From: Burkholderiales bacterium
Lineage (GTDB): Bacteria > Pseudomonadota > Gammaproteobacteria > Burkholderiales > UBA11063
Assembly: GCA_020697255.1 (NCBI GenBank)
Contig: JAJFBE010000002.1
Coordinates: 248,001 to 312,000 of the forward strand
DNA: 64,000 bases
Reading direction: 5' to 3'
A program made the translations under genes and the position numbers. Below the pieces are notes generated by a model. That model did no database searches and was not told the origin of the DNA. It saw only the letters and a program-made list of their open reading frames with translations. Below, in pieces: positions 59,424 through 64,000 of the stretch (positions within the stretch are counted from its first letter, which is position 1; the number at the start of each line of letters is the position of its first letter).

Positions 59424-60158
59424 TTAAAGCTTTATCCAATCAATAGTTGGTTTGCCAAGGCTTTGTATATACTCATTAGCAAGGCGAAAATGATTACAAC
59501 CAAAAAAGCCGCGATGTGCAGATAGGGGAGATGGATGTGGTGCAAACAAAATCTTATGTTTGCACTCATCAATTAATTGAGCCTTCTGCTGGGCATACGC
59601 GCCCCATAACATAAATACCACGCCAAAATTATTCTCACTTATATGCCTAATAATCTTATCAGTAATTTCATGCCAACCAATCGTAGCTAAAGAATTGGCT
59701 CTATCTTTAATCACCGTCAGGGATGCATTTAATAATAATACCCCTTGCTTAGCCCAATTAATTAGATGTGTTCCGTCTACATCCATAGATATGTTATATT
59801 CCAGGGCAACTTCTTTATAAATATTTTTAAGTGATGGTGGTAACTTTATCCCCGAATTTACCGCAAAAGCTACCCCCATGGCTTCACCTTCACCATGATA
59901 CGGATCCTGGCCAATAATGACTACCTTGGTATTAGTAAGTGAAGTTAATTTTAGTGCATTAAAAATTTGGTTTTGCGGCGGGTAAATAATCTCATTTTTA
60001 GCAATTTCGATAAGTTTTGTATCTATAGCCATTAATTCATCATAACAATTACTTAGCAGAAAATCTTGCCAGCCCTGGTCTAACTTAGCGAGAGATAGTT
60101 TTAAATAATTAAAATTATTTACCTGGAACTTGGATAGATAAATTGACTTTTTTTGCAT
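59424..60158 (-). CDS. ung: Uracil-DNA glycosylase
   Basis: 244 residues, family 1 UDG. GQDPYHGEGEAMGVAFAV (catalytic Asp, near 84), LLLNASLTV, and the DNA-intercalation loop HPSPLSAHRGFFGCNHF (near 210) are all present. It removes uracil from DNA as the first step of base excision repair. The first 15 codons overlap the preceding gene by 44 bp; a start further in would lose no known motif. Confidence 0.95.
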   Translation of the reverse strand: MQKKSIYLSKFQVNNFNYLKLSLAKLDQGWQDFLLSNCYDELMAIDTKLIEIAKNEIIYPPQNQIFNALKLTSLTNTKVVIIGQDPYHGEGEAMGVAFAVNSGIKLPPSLKNIYKEVALEYNISMDVDGTHLINWAKQGVLLLNASLTVIKDRANSLATIGWHEITDKIIRHISENNFGVVFMLWGAYAQQKAQLIDECKHKILFAPHPSPLSAHRGFFGCNHFRLANEYIQSLGKPTIDWIKL

Positions 60159-60927
60159 TATTCCGTTTCTTTATATATTCAGCTCTACGTACTAATAAAA
60201 TATGTCTTACATTTTCAGCAAGGCTTACAAACATATCATTAACCACCAGCTTTGCATCAAAATTAACCGGCGGGCTTCCTGCCCCTAATATCCTGGCAAT
60301 TCCCCCGTGACCGGCACCGGTAAAAACTGCAACAACACGATTATTCACCGGGTTAATCATTTTATACTCACAGCGAATATCCAGGTTATATAAAAGTGCA
60401 GTCTTATCTGTTCCTTGGATCGGGGTACGACTTTCTTGTTCGTGAATATAGTCCACAAAACCTAATAAAACAAATTTACGCGGTGGGTCAGAAACATTAT
60501 TTACCGCCGCAGTAGTCACTTTGCCGCTTGCCTGGGTTGCTGCATTATTTTTATTTATATCCGCATCAGTTAACACCGGAACACTGGTTGTTTTATAAAA
60601 AGTAGTTAATATTTGCAAATTGGTATTTCTCCAGTTTTGTAATATCGGCTTACCATCATATACAACGTAAGCGCCAGATTCAGCAAGAGTTTTATCCAGT
60701 AACGGCTGGAAAGTAGCCATTTGCTTTACTACTTCAGATAATATTATACGCCTTATCCCAAGTTTGGTATTTGGGTCATTTATTTTGCGCTCATCCTGTT
60801 GTGCCATCAATACATCGCTGGCATTACTACTACCATATAGTAATGGTGTTGTTCCCATATTGGTTACAGCATGTATATAAGCAACCGCACAAAATAATGT
60901 GCTAAATAAATATAATTTAAGTTTCAT
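60115..60927 (-). CDS. Exported protein, CsgG/LpoB-like in shape, unassigned
   Basis: 270 residues with a signal peptide (MKLKLYLFSTLFCAVAYIHA). LGIRRIILSEVVKQMATFQPLLDKTLAESGAYVVYD, VLLGFVDYI, YNLDIRCEYKMINPVNNRVVAVFTGAGHGG and FVSLAENVRHIL follow the order seen in CsgG/TolB-N-type periplasmic domains (helix that restores a family member, strand with repeat-type DIRCEYKMI). That is resemblance only. It is 32 bp after hemE and overlaps ung, so it is probably part of rppH-hemE-this-ung. Confidence 0.55.
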   Translation of the reverse strand: MKLKLYLFSTLFCAVAYIHAVTNMGTTPLLYGSSNASDVLMAQQDERKINDPNTKLGIRRIILSEVVKQMATFQPLLDKTLAESGAYVVYDGKPILQNWRNTNLQILTTFYKTTSVPVLTDADINKNNAATQASGKVTTAAVNNVSDPPRKFVLLGFVDYIHEQESRTPIQGTDKTALLYNLDIRCEYKMINPVNNRVVAVFTGAGHGGIARILGAGSPPVNFDAKLVVNDMFVSLAENVRHILLVRRAEYIKKRNNAKKVNLSIQVPGK

Positions 60928-60959
60928 ATCAATATGATACCTTAATATGTACGTAGCCT

Positions 60960-62039
60960 TTAAAAATTTGTTATTAACCTGTTGCTTAATTCATGCACCA
61001 GGTCAACCAAATAAGCTACATTATCTGGTATCGCACTTGGCAATATGCCATGCCCCAAGTTAAATACATGCCCATTTATATTACCATTGTTTGCTATATA
61101 ATAGTCATTCAAAATGCGCATTACTTCGGCCTTAATCACCAATTTGTCTGTCTGGCTTAAAATAGCCGGATCCAGATTACCTTGTAGAGCAACCTTATTA
61201 CCGACAATAGTTTTAGCCCGGCCAATATTCATTGTCCAATCCAGGCCAAGACAACTGGCGCCAATATTAGCCATCTGATCTAGCCATACCCCACCGCCTT
61301 TGGTAAATACAATATTGGGAATTACTTTACCATTATATGATTTGTGTAAACCATTAATAATTTTTTGTAAATAAAATAAAGAAAATTGCGTATAATGTAC
61401 ATCACTTAGTACACCACCCCAGCTATCAAAAAGCATGACTACATCTACGCCGGATTCAATCTGGCAATTAAGATACTTAATTATTATATCTGCTAATAAA
61501 TCTAGCAGCTTATGACTATATTGCACATTGGAATATAACCAAGATTTAACTTTTGCGTAATCTTTACTACTGCCTCCTTCTAACATATAACAAGCAAGAG
61601 TAAAGGGAGAACCGCTAAAGCCAATTAGGGGAAGACGATTTCCCAATTCAGATTTAACATTTTTAATTGTATTAAAGACATAATCAAGGCGCTCTAAAAT
61701 GCCATTAGAGTTTAAAATATCTATATCTTGTGGTGTCTTGATGGGGGACCTAAATTTTGGACCTTCACCTTCATTAAAGTATAAACCTAAGCCCAATGCA
61801 TCGGGGATAACCAAAATATCACTAAATAAAATCGCCGCATCCAGATCAAAACGCCTAACTGGTTGGAGGGTAACTGTTGCAGCTAATTCGGGATTTTGAC
61901 ATAACGCCATAAAACTGCCAGCTGTGGCACGTATCTGCCTATATTCTGGCAAATAGCGCCCCGCCTGGCGCATCAGCCAAAGTGGTGTGTGATTAACCGG
62001 TTTTTGCTGCAAACTATCAATCAGCAAGTTATTTACCAA
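60960..62039 (-). CDS. hemE: Uroporphyrinogen decarboxylase
   Basis: 359 residues. It turns uroporphyrinogen III into coproporphyrinogen III for heme. Start PLWLMRQAGRYLPEYR is the family signature. Catalytic Asp in ILFSDILVIPDALG, the GFSGSPFTLACYMLEGG loop near 140-156 and FNLGHGILP near the end are present. It overlaps rppH by 11 bp. It supplies the heme needed by the cyo oxidase in this genome. Confidence 0.97.
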   Translation of the reverse strand: MVNNLLIDSLQQKPVNHTPLWLMRQAGRYLPEYRQIRATAGSFMALCQNPELAATVTLQPVRRFDLDAAILFSDILVIPDALGLGLYFNEGEGPKFRSPIKTPQDIDILNSNGILERLDYVFNTIKNVKSELGNRLPLIGFSGSPFTLACYMLEGGSSKDYAKVKSWLYSNVQYSHKLLDLLADIIIKYLNCQIESGVDVVMLFDSWGGVLSDVHYTQFSLFYLQKIINGLHKSYNGKVIPNIVFTKGGGVWLDQMANIGASCLGLDWTMNIGRAKTIVGNKVALQGNLDPAILSQTDKLVIKAEVMRILNDYYIANNGNINGHVFNLGHGILPSAIPDNVAYLVDLVHELSNRLITNF

Positions 62040-62496
62040 GATATTGTTCCAGCTCAGTTAGCGCGCTACGATAAACTTCTTGCTTAAAGCTTACCACTTC
62101 ATCCATGGGCAGCCAATAATCAACCCAACGCCAGGCATCAAACTCCTGATCTTTATGAAAACGCAAATTGATATGATGTGCCTGACTAATCAAACGCAAT
62201 AAAAACCAGATTTGCTTTTGCCCCCGATAGCTATTATTTGTTCGGCTAAAGCTTCCCGGCACATCATAATGTAACCAGTTTGTAGTACGCCCAAGTATGG
62301 ATACATGTTCTTTGAATAATCCTAGTTCTTCATTTAATTCACGAAACATTGCATCCTCTATTTCCTCACCCGGAAGAATCCCACCTTGTGGGAATTGCCA
62401 TGAAGTTTCGTGGATTCTGCGACCCCAAAATACCTGGTTATCTTTATTAAGAAGAACTATTCCTACGTTGGGACGATATCCATCTTTATCAACCAT
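62029..62496 (-). CDS. rppH: RNA pyrophosphohydrolase
   Basis: 155 residues. DKDGYRPNVGIVLLNKDNQVFWGRRI and WQFPQGG at the start, and the Nudix box GILPGEEIEDAMFRELNEELG (about 38-58), with the RppH-type WLHYDVP block. It removes pyrophosphate from 5' triphosphate or diphosphate RNA ends to begin mRNA decay. First gene of the rppH-hemE group. Confidence 0.96.
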   Translation of the reverse strand: MVDKDGYRPNVGIVLLNKDNQVFWGRRIHETSWQFPQGGILPGEEIEDAMFRELNEELGLFKEHVSILGRTTNWLHYDVPGSFSRTNNSYRGQKQIWFLLRLISQAHHINLRFHKDQEFDAWRWVDYWLPMDEVVSFKQEVYRSALTELEQYLGK

Positions 62497-62581
62497 ATCT
62501 GCCCTTTTTATCTTGTGATTCTTAAATTATATACCCCGGATTTTACCATAACCGACCAGATCGCACCCTTAATATTTTCAA

Positions 62582-62610
62582 TTCAACCCCAATCCCAAAC
62601 GTGGTACAAT
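62582..62610 (+). promoter_or_regulatory. Probable glyS promoter
   Basis: -35 TTCAAC (62582-62587), 17-bp spacer, -10 TACAAT (62605-62610) preceded by TGG (extended -10), 29 bases before the glyS ATG. Together with the divergent rppH gene this shows glyS is the first gene of its transcript. Confidence 0.5.
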
Positions 62611-62638
62611 TATGCTCCTATACAGAAGGTAAAGGCAT

Positions 62639-64000
62639 ATGAACAAACGCGCAAATTTATTGGTAGAATTTCTAACAGAAGAATTACCGCCAATCAACTT
62701 GGAACAAAATATTGGAATTAATTTTAGTAATAATTTAGCCGATTTACTAAAAAATTTCATTTCCCCGCAAACGAATATCAAGCCATTTGTAAGCCCACGG
62801 CGTTTTGGTTGCATTATTCATGATGTATTAGAATCTGAAGAAAATACACAAAGCATTCGGCGCGGACCGGCAATAAATAATGCACTAAAAAATGAGACAC
62901 CAACTCCGGCACTTTTGGGTTTTGCTAAATCTTGTAACTTGAACTGGCGTGAACTTGAGCAAAATAGCGATGGATATTTTTATGCCAAAATTGATATTAA
63001 AGGCCGTAAACTTGAGCATGTGCTTGAAGAAGCAATTATCACCTCACTCAAGAAATTACCTATAGCTAAAAACATGCGCTGGGGCGATAATGAATACTCT
63101 TTTGTCCGCCCAATGCATAATTTGCTAATTTTACACGGTGATAAAGTGATTAGTTCAAATAATACGATAATGGGGTTGAGCGCAAATAATTATACATTTG
63201 GCCATCGGGTAATGAGCCATGGCCCGATTGAAATTAAACATGCAGATGATTATTTGCAAGATATAACCCATAAAGGTATGGTTATTGCCGGTTTTAGAGA
63301 ACGTTTGGAAAACATCCAGAAGCAATTAAACTCCCAGGCAAAAACTTTAAACTTAACCATAAATGATATGCCCGGTCTTTTGGAGGAAGTAGCAGCACTG
63401 GTTGAGTATCCGGTGGTATTACATGGAGAATTTGACCCTCTATTTTTGGCTGTACCTCAGGAATGCCTAATATTATCGATGGCTAAAAACCAGAAATATT
63501 TTGCCCTTTTAGACCTGGATAAAAAACTTAGCAACAAGTTTTTATTTGTTGCCAATATAAAATCTCCTAACCCCGAGGTGATTATAAAAGGTAATGAGAA
63601 AGTATTGGGCGCTAGATTACAGGATGCAAAATTCTTTTTTGATGTAGATAAAAAATATCCATTAGGTAAGTTTGTAGACAAACTAAGCACAGTGGTATAC
63701 CATAACAAACTTGGATCACAACTAGATAGGATAGTACGTCTACAGAATATTGCCAGCATGATTGCTGAAGTATTTAATGTAAACCCGGATATTGCCAGAA
63801 GTACAGCCTATTTGCTCAAAGCCGATTTGTCATCAGAAATGGTTGGTGAATTCCCTGAATTACAAGGTGTAATGGGTAAATACTATGCTAAATTTCATGG
63901 CGAATCTGATGAGGTTGCCAATGCAATTGAAAAACATTACTATCCACGCTTTAGTGGTGATAGTTTACCTAATGACAATCTATCAGTAGTTATGTCACTG
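62639..64000 (+). CDS. glyS: Glycine-tRNA ligase beta subunit (partial, 5' part)
   Basis: 454 residues to the window edge, open at the 3' end; the full protein is usually about 690. MNKRANLLVEFLTEELPP is the typical start. SPRRFGCIIHDV, GPAINNAL, KNMRWGDNEYSFVRPMHNLLIL and GFRERLENIQKQ follow the family order, and EFPELQGVMGKYYAKFHGE is the HD-like conserved block. It charges tRNA-Gly with GlyQ as alpha2beta2. AAGGTAAAGG is the ribosome-binding site. glyQ is not immediately upstream. Confidence 0.95.
   Translation, partial: MNKRANLLVEFLTEELPPINLEQNIGINFSNNLADLLKNFISPQTNIKPFVSPRRFGCIIHDVLESEENTQSIRRGPAINNALKNETPTPALLGFAKSCNLNWRELEQNSDGYFYAKIDIKGRKLEHVLEEAIITSLKKLPIAKNMRWGDNEYSFVRPMHNLLILHGDKVISSNNTIMGLSANNYTFGHRVMSHGPIEIKHADDYLQDITHKGMVIAGFRERLENIQKQLNSQAKTLNLTINDMPGLLEEVAALVEYPVVLHGEFDPLFLAVPQECLILSMAKNQKYFALLDLDKKLSNKFLFVANIKSPNPEVIIKGNEKVLGARLQDAKFFFDVDKKYPLGKFVDKLSTVVYHNKLGSQLDRIVRLQNIASMIAEVFNVNPDIARSTAYLLKADLSSEMVGEFPELQGVMGKYYAKFHGESDEVANAIEKHYYPRFSGDSLPNDNLSVVMSL

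Noticed and set aside
59265-59525. 86-codon plus-strand frame over the convergent ends of the 58799 gene and ung.
   Set aside because: Out of frame with two well-supported genes, no ribosome-binding site.

Overview
The window is an AT-rich stretch of a Gram-negative chromosome. The proteobacterial gene orders rpsP-rimM-trmD-rplS, rpmI-rplT-pheS-pheT-ihfA, potABCD, cyoABCDE and rppH-hemE point to a proteobacterium. A heptosyltransferase (waaF) shows an LPS outer membrane. Short palindromes of the form ATTCCC-N8-GGGAAT resemble the dRS3 repeats of Neisseriaceae. A low-GC betaproteobacterium near Neisseriales is my best guess, but this rests on synteny and repeat resemblance only; a gammaproteobacterium is not excluded. 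I see no rRNA, tRNA, CRISPR array, prophage or complete insertion sequence.

Layout. 0-3 kb: type IB topoisomerase and an AbiEi/AbiEii type IV toxin-antitoxin pair behind an inverted-repeat operator. 3-7 kb: two related cysteine-rich secreted proteins, glutaredoxin and a carotenoid oxygenase. 7-13 kb: yicC, an RRM protein, metK with a structured leader, and the rpsP-rplS ribosomal/tRNA-modification operon. 13-18 kb: an MFS exporter and a polyamine ABC transporter. 18-22 kb: an amino-acid permease, an ATP-grasp ligase and a DMT exporter in one tight operon. 22-31 kb: secA-tgt-rpmB-rpmG, a hydrolase with an acyl-CoA-binding protein, rnc, and a YeiH/EamA pair. 31-36 kb: the complete cytochrome bo3 oxidase operon. 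36-40 kb: phenylalanyl-tRNA synthetase, ihfA, L20 and L35. 40-48 kb: a large lipoprotein, an amino-acid/polyamine antiporter, a VOC protein, and DUF47-pit with a coupled beta-propeller-like protein. 48-52 kb: waaF, fadH and a probable small RNA. 52-56 kb: accessory region with an AAA/DUF4143 ATPase, two paralogous secreted proteins and a decayed gene copy. 56-64 kb: acnA, ung, hemE, rppH and the start of glyS.

Three signals stand out. (1) The metK leader can fold into a SAM-II/SAM-V-like H-type pseudoknot whose 3' strand competes with a hairpin over the metK ribosome-binding site. (2) At least three, perhaps five, unlinked genes for small secreted proteins share one promoter design: a palindrome close to ATACGGAAATTCCGTAT abutting a -35 box, then a 17-nt spacer. 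This suggests a small secretome regulon. (3) dRS3-like palindromes occur between genes and also inside cyoC and fadH, in the same orientation and reading frame, where they encode a V-(I/T)-x-A-x-A-G-(I/F)-H peptide.

Most genes are housekeeping. The less usual content lies in the secreted proteins, the ATP-grasp cassette, a PheT that appears to lack its OB-fold tRNA-binding domain, and the 51.4-56 kb region. All family names come from reading motifs by eye; no database search was possible.
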